Shown piece by piece: positions 24,854 to 33,006 of a stretch of DNA of 64,000 nt. The notes beneath the pieces are model-generated. The model ran no database searches. It had not been told where the DNA came from and saw only the letters and a list, made by a program, of their open reading frames with translations. Numbering within the stretch: the first letter of the stretch is position 1; each line of letters starts with the position of its first letter. A program made the position numbers and the translations under genes. The DNA comes from Actinospineispora acaciae DSM 45401 (GTDB taxonomy: Bacteria > Actinomycetota > Actinomycetes > Mycobacteriales > Pseudonocardiaceae). The stretch is from assembly GCF_000620785.1 (NCBI RefSeq), contig NZ_JIAI01000003.1, positions 372,001 through 436,000 of the forward strand, written 5' to 3'.

Positions 24854-26524
24854 ATGGGGGGTCAGGGATCGGACGTGCATGCCGGCCTCTGCGCGGAGCT
24901 GAAGCTGCTGCGCCTGCACGGCGTGTATCGGGCGCGGACGCTGGACATCCCGCACCTGCTCGACGCGGCCGCCACGCTCGGCCTGCTCGGCCCGGACTCG
25001 CCCCAGGACCTGGGCGTGGAGTCGCTGCTGCTGCAGGCGGTGAGCGGGCTCGGGGAGAGCAGGGAGGCGAAGGCGGCCCGGTTGACGTTCGGGCTGGAGC
25101 CCGGGCACAAGCTGCTCAAGGCGGCCGACCGCAGGCGCAACGCCTCCCGCGAGCAGGGCGTCAGCATCGAGACCTACCGGGGCAGCTACGAGCGCGAGCT
25201 GATCGAGCAGCTGGCCACCGAGATCCTCGCGCTGCGCGGGCGGGTCGACGCGGTCCCGCCGCGGGCGCTGCCGGAGCTGCCCAGGGTGACGCCGGTGTTC
25301 GACCACGAGCAGCAGGTGGCCGACGTGCTGCGCACGGCGCACACGAACGCGGACTGGGACCTGGTCGAGGGCGCCTACCGGCAGTGCGTCGAGCTGGCCG
25401 ACGACCACGGCGGGCGGTTCATGCCGGACGCGATCCCGGACTTCCTGGCCGAGGCGCTGGCCCGGATCGCGGCCAACTACCACGGCCGCGAGGAGCAGCT
25501 GATCCTGCACGGGCTGGGCATCCTGGGCAACGCCGAGGGCGCCAACCGGATCACCGGGTCGCTGTTCAAGCAGCTCTACGACGACGCCCGCTTCGACAGG
25601 TTCATCCAGTACACCTCCGAGCACGACCCGCGCCGGCCCTACCGGCGGCCGTGCCCGTACGAGACGATGGTCGAGACGGCACGCCGGTTCCGCGACCTCA
25701 ACCACCTGGAGTCCGTGCTGGCCGACCTGCCGACCTCGTGCATCCTCGGCGGGTCGCTCAACTACGGCCGTTACTTCAGCGTGCGCGGCGCGTCCGGCGA
25801 CGAGCCCGGGTCCAACGTTGACCTGGTGCTGGTGCTGCCCAGCTACGTCTGGGTGGACGAGGTGATCGCCAGCCTCGCCGAGCTGCACGGCGCCGCGCGG
25901 GCCAGCCTGGACACGCTCGAGCACCGCGCCAGGGTCTGGCACCGGCACCGCCTCGACGACGGCTACACGATGTTCAGCCAGCGCATCCGGATGTGGTCCG
26001 ACCAGGACGACCCGGTGCTGGTCTGGACGCCGAACCGGGGCGAGTACGCGATCGACCTGCGGATCATGTCCAGCGCCGTGCTGGAGTGGATCCTGGTCGC
26101 GGACAACGCGAAGCTGACCGCCAGCGCGGCCGGCAAGTCACGGACCGTCCGCAACTTCTGCCAGCGGGGCACCCGGCCCGACGAGCACCAGTGCAGCTTC
26201 AGCGGCCGCAACCTGAGCACCACGCTGGAGACCACCGAGCTGGACGGCGACCTGCTGCGGCTGCACCAGGTCTACTCCATCCAGGACGACAGGTACTACC
26301 CCGGCGCGGTGCAGAACCTGATCCTGCCCCGGTTCAACAAGCGCTGGGACGACGTCCCGATCGAGGGCGCGCTGCAGGCGTTCCGCTGGAAGATCGTGGA
26401 ACGGCTCCGGTTCGAGCGCCGGCTGCGGCCCTACGAGCTGCAGCGGGTCAGCCTCTCGCACACCCGCTCGGAGATGTTCGCCCCGCACATCCTGCGCGCG
26501 GTGGACAGCGCCGACATCACCTGA
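24854..26524 (+). CDS. Nucleotidyltransferase-like protein with helical N-terminal domain, unknown
   Basis: A 556-residue soluble protein that I do not recognise. Residues 10-130 are helical (LCAELKLLRLHGVYRARTLD, RLTFGLEPGHKLLKAADRRR, GVSIETYRGSYERELIEQL), resembling an N-terminal module seen on actinobacterial signalling proteins. Residues 296-330 look like a nucleotidyltransferase core: G299-G300-S301, then SNVDLVLVLPSY with N321 and D323 where active enzymes have Asp-x-Asp, and a third acidic residue D401 in EYAIDLRIM. A helical tail with ALQAFRWKIVERLRFERRLRPY ends the protein. The start has GGGGAG nine bases upstream. It stands alone, flanked by an operator-like repeat. Confidence 0.65.
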   Translation: MGGQGSDVHAGLCAELKLLRLHGVYRARTLDIPHLLDAAATLGLLGPDSPQDLGVESLLLQAVSGLGESREAKAARLTFGLEPGHKLLKAADRRRNASREQGVSIETYRGSYERELIEQLATEILALRGRVDAVPPRALPELPRVTPVFDHEQQVADVLRTAHTNADWDLVEGAYRQCVELADDHGGRFMPDAIPDFLAEALARIAANYHGREEQLILHGLGILGNAEGANRITGSLFKQLYDDARFDRFIQYTSEHDPRRPYRRPCPYETMVETARRFRDLNHLESVLADLPTSCILGGSLNYGRYFSVRGASGDEPGSNVDLVLVLPSYVWVDEVIASLAELHGAARASLDTLEHRARVWHRHRLDDGYTMFSQRIRMWSDQDDPVLVWTPNRGEYAIDLRIMSSAVLEWILVADNAKLTASAAGKSRTVRNFCQRGTRPDEHQCSFSGRNLSTTLETTELDGDLLRLHQVYSIQDDRYYPGAVQNLILPRFNKRWDDVPIEGALQAFRWKIVERLRFERRLRPYELQRVSLSHTRSEMFAPHILRAVDSADIT

Positions 26525-26551
26525 CGATTCCTTTCCGTGGCGGCCGGGATC

Positions 26552-26593
26552 TACATGTACGGAAGGCGCGCCCTCGCGTCTCCCGTACATGTA
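26552..26593. promoter_or_regulatory. Inverted repeat TACATGTACGG / CCGTACATGTA
   Basis: Exact 11-base arms at 26552-26562 and 26583-26593 with a 20-base spacer. Each arm contains the self-complementary TACATGTA, so it can be read as two palindromic sites 31 bases apart. It lies 27 bases before the quinone oxidoreductase start and 28 bases after the previous stop; it may be an operator for the oxidoreductase or a terminator. Confidence 0.5.
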
Positions 26594-26619
26594 CGCCGAG
26601 ACGGAAGGCCTGATAGCAC

Positions 26620-27618
26620 ATGAAGGTTCCCGCGACCATGCGCGCGCTGCGGCAGACGTCCCTGAACGGCCCACGGGACCTGCGCCTGGTCACCGACGCG
26701 CCGGTACCCAGCCCCGGCCCGGGGGAGGCCCTGATCCGGGTCACCGCCGCCGGCGTCAACTTCGTCGACCTCTCGCAGGCCAGGGGCACGTTCCCGGCCG
26801 GCCCGAAGCCGCCGTACCTGGCGGGCATCGAGGGCGCCGGCGAGGTCGTCGCGGTCGGCGAGGGGGTGACCGGCCTGGAGCCCGGCGCCCACGTCATCGG
26901 CGTCGGCATCACCGGCGGCGCGTTCGCCGAGTACATGGCGCTGCCCTCGGCCGCTGCGGCGGCGGTGCCGGCGGGCTGGGCCGACGAGCAGGCGCTGGGC
27001 CTGGTCGTGAGCTGGCCGACCGCGCTGGCGGCGCTCAAACCGCTGGGCGGGGTGACCGAGGGCCAGACCGTGCTGATCCACGCCGCCGCCGGCGCGACCG
27101 GCCAGGCCGCGGTGAGGATGGCCAAGCACTACGGCGCGACGGTGCTCGCCTCGGCCTCGCCCGGCAAGCACGACGTGGTCCGCGAGCTGGGCGCCGACCA
27201 CGTCATCGACTCCCTCGGCTCCGACCTCGCCGCCGAGGTCCTGGAGCTGACCGGCGGCGCGGGCGTCGACCTGGTGCTGGAGTCGGTCGGCGGCGCCACC
27301 CTCGAGGCCAGCCTGGCCGCGACCAAGCGGGTCACCGGCCGCGTCGTCGTCTTCGGCATGGCCGCCGGCGACGCCGCCGTCACGAACCGGGAGCTGGTCT
27401 ACAAGCACCAGGTCCACCTCATCGGCCTGAACATCGGCGTCCTGGCCCAGGCCGCGCCGCGGATCTTCGGCGAGCTCATGGGCGAGATGTTCGCGCTCAT
27501 CGCGGACGGCGTCCTCGCCCCCGCCCGGCCCACCACCTACGACCTTGCCGACGGCCCGAAAGCGCTCGCCGAGCTGGAGTCCAGGGCCACCGTCGGCAAA
27601 CTGGCCCTGCTGCCCTGA
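26620..27618 (+). CDS. NADPH:quinone oxidoreductase, MDR superfamily
   Basis: A 332-residue zinc-free medium-chain reductase. Seen: VTAAGVNFVDLSQARGTFP (quinone oxidoreductase signature region), PYLAGIEGAGEVVAVGEGV, the NADPH loop AAAGATGQAAVRMAKHYGA near residues 148-166, and GVDLVLESVGGATLEASL. Cysteine ligands for structural zinc are absent. It probably reduces quinones or enals with NADPH. The inverted repeat upstream suggests it is under a dedicated regulator, perhaps redox- or ligand-controlled. Family certain; substrate open. Confidence 0.92.
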   Translation: MKVPATMRALRQTSLNGPRDLRLVTDAPVPSPGPGEALIRVTAAGVNFVDLSQARGTFPAGPKPPYLAGIEGAGEVVAVGEGVTGLEPGAHVIGVGITGGAFAEYMALPSAAAAAVPAGWADEQALGLVVSWPTALAALKPLGGVTEGQTVLIHAAAGATGQAAVRMAKHYGATVLASASPGKHDVVRELGADHVIDSLGSDLAAEVLELTGGAGVDLVLESVGGATLEASLAATKRVTGRVVVFGMAAGDAAVTNRELVYKHQVHLIGLNIGVLAQAAPRIFGELMGEMFALIADGVLAPARPTTYDLADGPKALAELESRATVGKLALLP

Positions 27619-27638
27619 GCGGGTGGCAGGCTCGCGGT

Positions 27639-28661
27639 GTGAACCACGCTCGGTTCGAGGCCGAGACCGGGCGGTATCGGCGCGAGCTGCTGGCGCACTG
27701 CTACCGCATGGCCGGCTCCGCGCACGACGCCGAGGACCTGGTGCAGGAGACGTACCTGCGGGCGTGGCGTTCCTACTCCGGGTTCGAGGGCCGCGCGTCC
27801 GTCCGCTCCTGGCTCTACAAGATCGCGACCAACGTCTGCCTGAAGGCGTTGGAGCCGCGCCGGATCCGGCTGCTGCCCTCGGGCCTGACCGGCCCGTGCA
27901 CCGAACCCGACACCGTGCCGAGCCCCGTCCCGCCGGGCGAGGTCTCCTGGCTGGAACCGCTGCCGGACGCGTGGATCGCCGCGCCCGCCGACGACCCGGC
28001 CGCGGTGGTGGTCGCGCGCGAGTCGGTGCGGCTGGCGCTCGTCGCGAGCCTGCAGCACCTGCCCGCCCGCCAGCGCGCGATCCTGCTCCTGCGCGAGGTG
28101 CTGGCGTTCTCCGCCGCCGAGACCGCGGCGATCCTCGACACCACCACCGCGGCGGTGAAGAGCGGCCTGCAGCGTGCCCGCGCCCGACTGGACGAGCTGG
28201 AGCCCGAGCCCGAGCACCTGCTCGAACCGACCGACCGGCGGGCCCGCGCGCTGCTGGACGGCTACATCGCGGCGTTCGAGCGCTCCGACGCCGCCCTGCT
28301 GGAACGGGTGCTGCGCGCGGACGCCACGCTGGAGGCGACGCCGTTCCGCGACTGGCGGTCCGGCCGGTCGATGTGCGTCCACCTGCTGGACACGTATGTG
28401 CTGGGCGCGCCGGGCGACTGGCGGATGATCGCCACCACCGCCAACGGCCAGCCCGCCGCCGTCGTCTACCACCGGGACACCGGCGGCGGCGCGCTGCGAG
28501 CCGACGGCGCCGTGGTGCTGGCCCCCACCGCCACCGGCGTCTCCCGCGTGGTCAAGTTCCACGAACCCGCGCTGGTCGCGGCGTTCGGCTTCCCGGAGGT
28601 TCACACGCCTGCGTACGCGGGCGCCCGCGCCGGCTCGCGCGACGCCCCGTACACCAGGTAG
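27639..28661 (+). CDS. ECF sigma factor with SnoaL-like C-terminal domain (SigX5/TIGR02960 type)
   Basis: A 340-residue sigma-70 family protein. Region 2 spans about residues 10-75 (LLAHCYRMAGSAHDAEDLVQETYLRAWR), region 4 about 135-190 (LQHLPARQRAILLLREVLAFSAAETAAILDTT, AVKSGLQRARARL). The last 150 residues are SnoaL-like (ALLDGYIAAFERSDAALLERVLRADATLEATP), a pocket that controls this class of sigma factor. The GTG at 27639 is 20 bases after the quinone oxidoreductase stop, so they may form an operon. The 3' end overlaps narK convergently by 61 bases. No anti-sigma gene is adjacent. Confidence 0.9.
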   Translation: MNHARFEAETGRYRRELLAHCYRMAGSAHDAEDLVQETYLRAWRSYSGFEGRASVRSWLYKIATNVCLKALEPRRIRLLPSGLTGPCTEPDTVPSPVPPGEVSWLEPLPDAWIAAPADDPAAVVVARESVRLALVASLQHLPARQRAILLLREVLAFSAAETAAILDTTTAAVKSGLQRARARLDELEPEPEHLLEPTDRRARALLDGYIAAFERSDAALLERVLRADATLEATPFRDWRSGRSMCVHLLDTYVLGAPGDWRMIATTANGQPAAVVYHRDTGGGALRADGAVVLAPTATGVSRVVKFHEPALVAAFGFPEVHTPAYAGARAGSRDAPYTR

Positions 28662-29911
28662 GTGAGCACCGCGCAGGCCAGGTAGCACGCCAGGAACGCC
28701 CAGAACGCCGGCACGCCCCCGCCGGTGGCCGCGAACGACTGCCGGAACGCCAGGTTGATCAGCAGCCCGCCGAGCGCGCCGACCGCCGAGATGATCCCGA
28801 TCGCCGCGCCCGACACCCGCCGGGCCCGGCCGAGGTCGGGCTCGGCGCCGCCGTTGGAGGCCGCCAGTTCCTTGGCCCGGAAGATCGCCGGGATCATCTT
28901 GTACGTCGACCCGTTGCCCACCCCGGAGAACACGAACAGCCCGATGAACCCGGCGGTGAACAGCGCGGGCGACGACGCCGCGATGCAGACCGCGGTGGCC
29001 GCACCCATCAGCAGGAAGTTCCAGTACGTGACGCGCGCGCCGCCGACCCGGTCCGCCAGCCAGCCGCCGACCGGTCGGACCAGCGAGCCGAGCAGCGGCC
29101 CGAGGAACGTCACGGCGGCGGCCTGCAGCGGCGTGCGGCCGAACTGGTTCTGCAGCACCAGCCCGAACGCGAAGCTGTAGCCGATGAACGAGCCGAACGT
29201 CCCGATGTAGAGCACCGACATCACGGCGGTGTGCGGATCGGCCAGCGCCTCCCGCGCCGCGCCGGTGTCGTTGCGAACCGTGACCAGGTTGTCCATGAAC
29301 AGCGCCGCGCACACCGCCGAGACGACGATCAGCGGGATGTACACCGCCAGCAGCAGCCACGGCCGTCCTACGCCGGCCGCCGCGATCACCAGCAGCCCCA
29401 CCAGCTGGACCACCGCCACGCCGATGTTCCCCCCGCCCGCGTTGAGCCCGAGCGCGAGCCCCTTGCGGCCCTCCGGGAAGAACGTGTTGATGTTCGTCAT
29501 GGACGAGGCGAAGTTGCCGCCGCCGAACCCGGCCAGCGCCGCCATCAGCACGAACGTCCCGTACGGCGTGCCAGGCTTCAGCACGAACGCCGCCGCCACC
29601 GTCGGCACCAGCAGCAACAGCGCGCTGATCACCGTCCAGTTGCGCCCGCCGAACCGCGCCACCGCGAACGTGTACGGCACCCGCAGCACCGCCCCGACCA
29701 GCGACGCGGTGGACACCAGAAAGAACTTCCCCGCCGCGTCTACCCCGTACTCCGGCCCCATGAACAGCACGAACACCGACCACAGCGTCCACACCGAGAA
29801 CCCGACATGCTCGACGAAGATCGAGTACCACAGGTTTCGGACGGCTATCCGCCGACCGGTCCGCTCCCAGAACGACGGATCCTCGGGTTCCCAGTGCTCG
29901 ATCCAAGCCAT
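28601..29911 (-). CDS. narK: Nitrate/nitrite transporter NarK, MFS
   Basis: A 436-residue, 12-helix MFS protein. The family signature GFGGGNFASSMTNINTFFPE and the second nitrate signature GLALGLNAGGGNIGVAVVQL are both present, as is the N-terminal WYSIFVEHVGFSVWTLWS. It brings nitrate in, or exchanges it for nitrite, for the assimilation operon 4.4 kb away on the same strand. The ATG follows a TAGCGT box by seven bases with no ribosome site, so the mRNA is probably leaderless. Confidence 0.93.
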   Translation of the reverse strand: MAWIEHWEPEDPSFWERTGRRIAVRNLWYSIFVEHVGFSVWTLWSVFVLFMGPEYGVDAAGKFFLVSTASLVGAVLRVPYTFAVARFGGRNWTVISALLLLVPTVAAAFVLKPGTPYGTFVLMAALAGFGGGNFASSMTNINTFFPEGRKGLALGLNAGGGNIGVAVVQLVGLLVIAAAGVGRPWLLLAVYIPLIVVSAVCAALFMDNLVTVRNDTGAAREALADPHTAVMSVLYIGTFGSFIGYSFAFGLVLQNQFGRTPLQAAAVTFLGPLLGSLVRPVGGWLADRVGGARVTYWNFLLMGAATAVCIAASSPALFTAGFIGLFVFSGVGNGSTYKMIPAIFRAKELAASNGGAEPDLGRARRVSGAAIGIISAVGALGGLLINLAFRQSFAATGGGVPAFWAFLACYLACAVLTYLVYGASREPARAPAYAGV

Positions 29912-29918
29912 GGCGCGG

Positions 29919-29924
29919 ACGCTA
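29919..29924 (-). promoter_or_regulatory. TAGCGT -10 box of narK
   Basis: Minus-strand TAGCGT seven bases before the narK ATG. GTCAC and GTAAC pentamers, as in GlnR half-sites, lie within 40 bases further upstream, but their spacing does not fit the GlnR box exactly. Confidence 0.4.
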
Positions 29925-29985
29925 GGCAGCGCGCGTTACCCCGGCGTGGCCCCGCGTGACGCCCGTGCAACGACTAGCTCACGGG

Positions 29986-30624
29986 CTAGAGCCGCAGGTA
30001 GGTGAGGACCGCCATCACGCGCCGGTGGTCGCTGTCGGACTGGGCCAGCCCGAGCTTGCCGAAGATGTTGCCGATGTGCTTCTCCACCGCGCCCTCGCTG
30101 ACCACCAGCTTGCGGCAGATCGCGGTGTTGGTGCGGCCCTCGGCCATGAGCGCGAGCACCTCCCCCTCCCTCGGGGTCAGCGCTGCGAGGGGGTCGCGGC
30201 GGGCCGCGAACAGCTGCGAGACCACCTGCGGGTCCAGCACGGTGCCCCCGGCGGCCACCCGGCGCAGCGCGTCGGTCAGCTCGTCGACGTCGGTCACCCG
30301 GTCCTTGAGCAGGTAGCCGACCCCGCCCTCGCGGTCGGCGAACAGGTCACCGGCGTAGGACACCTCGACATACTGGGACAGCACCAGGATCTTCGCGCCC
30401 GGGTGCTCGGCGCGGATCTCGACGGCCGCGCGCAGCCCCTCGTCGGTGTGCGTCGGCGGCATCCTGATGTCCACCACCGAGACATCAGGTTCGTGCTCGC
30501 CCACCGCCGCGACCAGCGACGGCCCGTCCCCCACCGCGGCGACGACCTTGCTCCCGGACTCCTCGATCAGCCGCACCAGCCCCTCCCGGAGCAGCACCGA
30601 GTCGTCGGCGACCACCACCCGCAT
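29986..30624 (-). CDS. NarL/LuxR-family response regulator
   Basis: A 212-residue regulator. Receiver: MRVVVADDSVLLREGLVRLI at the start, phospho-acceptor Asp52 in VVDIRMPP, Lys in YLLKDRV. The LuxR helix-turn-helix spans LTPREGEVLALMAEGRTNTA to VEKHIGNIFGKLGL. Its ATG overlaps the kinase stop (TGATG), so the pair is one operon. The signal is unknown; adjacency to narK does not by itself make it a nitrate sensor. Confidence 0.93.
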   Translation of the reverse strand: MRVVVADDSVLLREGLVRLIEESGSKVVAAVGDGPSLVAAVGEHEPDVSVVDIRMPPTHTDEGLRAAVEIRAEHPGAKILVLSQYVEVSYAGDLFADREGGVGYLLKDRVTDVDELTDALRRVAAGGTVLDPQVVSQLFAARRDPLAALTPREGEVLALMAEGRTNTAICRKLVVSEGAVEKHIGNIFGKLGLAQSDSDHRRVMAVLTYLRL

Positions 30625-32021
30625 CAGGCCCGGTCCCCCTCGGTGACCTCTGTGCCGATGCTCGTTCCGCTGGCGCTACTCTCGGGCAGCTCCGCGACCA
30701 TCACCGTCGGCCCGCCCAGCGGGCTGTCCACCACCAGCTCGCCGTCCAGCGCCCGGACCCGATCGATCAGCCCGGCCAGCCCGTGCCCCTTGGCGGGATG
30801 CGCCCCGCCCCGCCCGTTGTCCGTCACCAGCACCCGCACCACGTCATCGTCGCGCACCAGCCGGACGGTGGCGGCGGTGGCGCCGCTGTGCTTGGCCACG
30901 TTGGTCAGCGCCTCGGCAACCACGAAGTAGGCCCCGTTCTCCACAGCGGCCGGCAACCGGTGCGCCTCCACCTGCTCGGTCTCCAGGCTCACCGGCACCG
31001 GGCAGCGCGCGGCCAGCGCGGCCAGCGCGGCGGCCAGGCCCCGGTCGGCCAGCACCGGCGGGGCGATCCCCCTGGACAGCGCGCGCAGCTCCTCCAGCGT
31101 CTCCCTGGTCTGCTCGATCGCGCCGCTGATCAGCGGGCCGGCCGCGTCCGGGTCGGTGCGCAGCCGGCGCTGCGCGGCGCCCAGGTCCATGGCCAGCCTG
31201 ATCAGCCGCTGCTGCGGGCCGTCGTGCAGGTCGCGCTCCAGCTTGCGCAGCGCGATGGCCTCGGCGGACGCGGCGGCCGCCCGGCTCTCGGTGAGCGCCG
31301 AGACGCGCTCGGCCAGCACCTCGGCGCGCTGGCGGGTCAGCATCCCCCGGCCGAACCCGGACAGCAGCAGCGACAGCGCGCGCATCACCGCCGGCAGCGT
31401 CACCGCGGCGCCGATGCCGAGCGCGAAGTTCACCCCGATCCTGGCGAGCGTGGAGTCGCCGAGGCCGATCAGCTCGGAGAGCCCCGTGTCCCCCGGCCCG
31501 CGCGGGATCGCCCAGTCGTAGAGCGGGTACGCCACGCCGACCACCGCGACCATCCACCAGGCCAGCGCGATCGGGAACACGATCAGGCTCGGCACCAGCG
31601 CCAGCAGCCCGTAGAGCAGGTCCAGCCACCGCCGCCCGTCGGAGAACACCCGGATCACCCGGCTGGGCAGCGAGCCCTCGCGCAGCGACTTGTACGCCGG
31701 CACCAGCACCTCGGTCCCGGTTACCACCCGGATCCGGGTCCGCTCCAGGACCGCGAACCCCTGCGCGGCGAACAGCGCCAGCGCCAGGATCGGGAACCCG
31801 ACCACCGTGACCAGCGTGCCCACCCCGACCGAGACCATCGTGATCAACACGACGAACCCGACCAGCGCGATCATCCACGCGGTGAGCACGTACGCGGAGT
31901 CCGCGATCAGCCTGGCGAACAGCGAGCGGGGCGGAACATCGGGCGCGTACGACGGCGGCTGCGGATGAGACGGGGTTCGGTTCGACGACTCGGGAGTGGT
32001 CGCCGCGGGCATGCCGTTCAT
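30624..32021 (-). CDS. Sensor histidine kinase with membrane Sensor domain
   Basis: A 465-residue kinase. Residues 25-225 are the multi-helix actinobacterial Sensor domain (LIADSAYVLTAWMIALVGFV, RRWLDLLYGLLALVPSLIVF, ARIGVNFALGIGAAVTLPAV). HisKA_3 follows with RKLERDLHDGPQQRLIRLAM, where the His is the phosphate acceptor; the ATPase has EALTNVAKHSGA and NGRGGAHPAKGHGLAGLIDR. The ATG at 32021 is eight bases after a TAGCGT box, which suggests a leaderless message. The N-terminal half is duplicated in the gene upstream. Confidence 0.92.
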   Translation of the reverse strand: MNGMPAATTPESSNRTPSHPQPPSYAPDVPPRSLFARLIADSAYVLTAWMIALVGFVVLITMVSVGVGTLVTVVGFPILALALFAAQGFAVLERTRIRVVTGTEVLVPAYKSLREGSLPSRVIRVFSDGRRWLDLLYGLLALVPSLIVFPIALAWWMVAVVGVAYPLYDWAIPRGPGDTGLSELIGLGDSTLARIGVNFALGIGAAVTLPAVMRALSLLLSGFGRGMLTRQRAEVLAERVSALTESRAAAASAEAIALRKLERDLHDGPQQRLIRLAMDLGAAQRRLRTDPDAAGPLISGAIEQTRETLEELRALSRGIAPPVLADRGLAAALAALAARCPVPVSLETEQVEAHRLPAAVENGAYFVVAEALTNVAKHSGATAATVRLVRDDDVVRVLVTDNGRGGAHPAKGHGLAGLIDRVRALDGELVVDSPLGGPTVMVAELPESSASGTSIGTEVTEGDRA

Positions 32022-32029
32022 AGTGCACG

Positions 32030-32035
32030 ACGCTA
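32030..32035 (-). promoter_or_regulatory. TAGCGT -10 box of the histidine kinase
   Basis: Minus-strand TTAGCGTCG then CACT and the ATG eight bases after the hexamer. The flanking GGTGGGCTGGG about 30 bases further upstream recurs before the sensor-only gene, so the promoter seems to have been copied together with the coding sequence. Confidence 0.45.
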
Positions 32036-32110
32036 AGCGCACCGCCAGTTCTTTCCCATCCAGCCCACCGCCGCCCCCGCGGTAGGGCTGGCCCTACCCC
32101 CGCACATGCG

Positions 32111-32142
32111 AAGGCGCCGCACACCCGGGTGTGCGGCGCCTT
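32111..32142. terminator. Perfect 32-base palindrome, terminator
   Basis: AAGGCGCCGCACACCC (32111-32126) is followed directly by its exact complement. It lies 14 bases past the stop of the sensor-only gene and before the kinase promoter, so it should stop sensor-only transcripts from running into the kinase. No T-run follows, as is common in actinobacteria. Confidence 0.8.
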
Positions 32143-32156
32143 GGGGGCGGTCAGGG

Positions 32157-32816
32157 TCACGAACGGCCGGTCGGAGCGGCGGTGAGCAGGCCTCGCCCGA
32201 AGAACGACAGCCCCAGCGAGAGCGCCCGCATCGCGAACGGCAGCGTCACCGCGGCGACCAGCCCGACCACGAAGTTCACCGCGATCCGCGCGACCGGGGA
32301 GCCACCGAGGCCGAGCAGGTCGGACAGCCCGTGGTCGCCCGGCCCGTACGGGATCGCCCAGTCATAGACCGGGTACAGCACCCCCGCCACCGCCGTCGAC
32401 CACCAGGCCACCGCGATCGGGAACACCACCACGCCCGGCACCAGCGCGATCAGCCCGTAGAACAGGTCCAGCCAACGCCGCACGTCGGAGAACAACCGAA
32501 CCATCCGCGTGACCAGCGACCCGTCGCCGGCCGGCCGGTACACCGGCGAGATGACGTCCTCCCCCGTCACCAACCGGATCCGGCTCCGCTCCAGGATCGC
32601 GAACCCCTGCGCCACATGCAGCGCCAGCAACAAGATCGGAAAACCAACGACGATCACAAGCGTGCCCACCCCGACCGACCCCACCGTGACCAGCACGGTA
32701 AACCCGACCAGCGCGATCGGCATGGCGGTGAGCACATACGCGGAGTCGGCAACCAGCTGGACAAACAGGGAGCGCGACGACGAACCCGACTTCGCCTCGG
32801 CAACGGTATTGATCAT
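32157..32816 (-). CDS. Stand-alone Sensor-domain membrane protein, duplicate of the kinase N-terminus
   Basis: A 219-residue protein that follows residues 20-235 of the neighbouring kinase closely (LVADSAYVLTAMPIALVGFT against LIADSAYVLTAWMIALVGFV; RRWLDLFYGLIALVPGVVVF; YDWAIPYGPGDHGLSDLLGLG). It stops just where the kinase enters its coiled linker and ends in AAPTGRS. No His-kinase or ATPase part exists. The ATG follows TAGCGT by eight bases, as in the kinase. It could compete for the same ligand or form mixed dimers with the kinase. Confidence 0.85.
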   Translation of the reverse strand: MINTVAEAKSGSSSRSLFVQLVADSAYVLTAMPIALVGFTVLVTVGSVGVGTLVIVVGFPILLLALHVAQGFAILERSRIRLVTGEDVISPVYRPAGDGSLVTRMVRLFSDVRRWLDLFYGLIALVPGVVVFPIAVAWWSTAVAGVLYPVYDWAIPYGPGDHGLSDLLGLGGSPVARIAVNFVVGLVAAVTLPFAMRALSLGLSFFGRGLLTAAPTGRS

Positions 32817-32824
32817 AGTGACCG

Positions 32825-32830
32825 ACGCTA
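32825..32830 (-). promoter_or_regulatory. TAGCGT -10 box of the sensor-only gene
   Basis: Minus-strand TTAGCGTCG and CACT before the ATG, same layout as the kinase promoter, with the shared GGTGGGCTGGG further upstream. Confidence 0.45.
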
Positions 32831-33006
32831 AGTCCCCCACCCCACCATTCCCACCCAGCCCACCACCGCGTCACAGGTAGGGCCACCCCCACCACCGCAC
32901 CCCCACCCACCCGCGAGTCGGGGGTTTGGGCACACTGAGTCGCGCGTTTCAGCACACCCGCCGGGAACGCACCTGGCGGCGCTGTGGCCGGCTCACGCCG
33001 GAGCGC

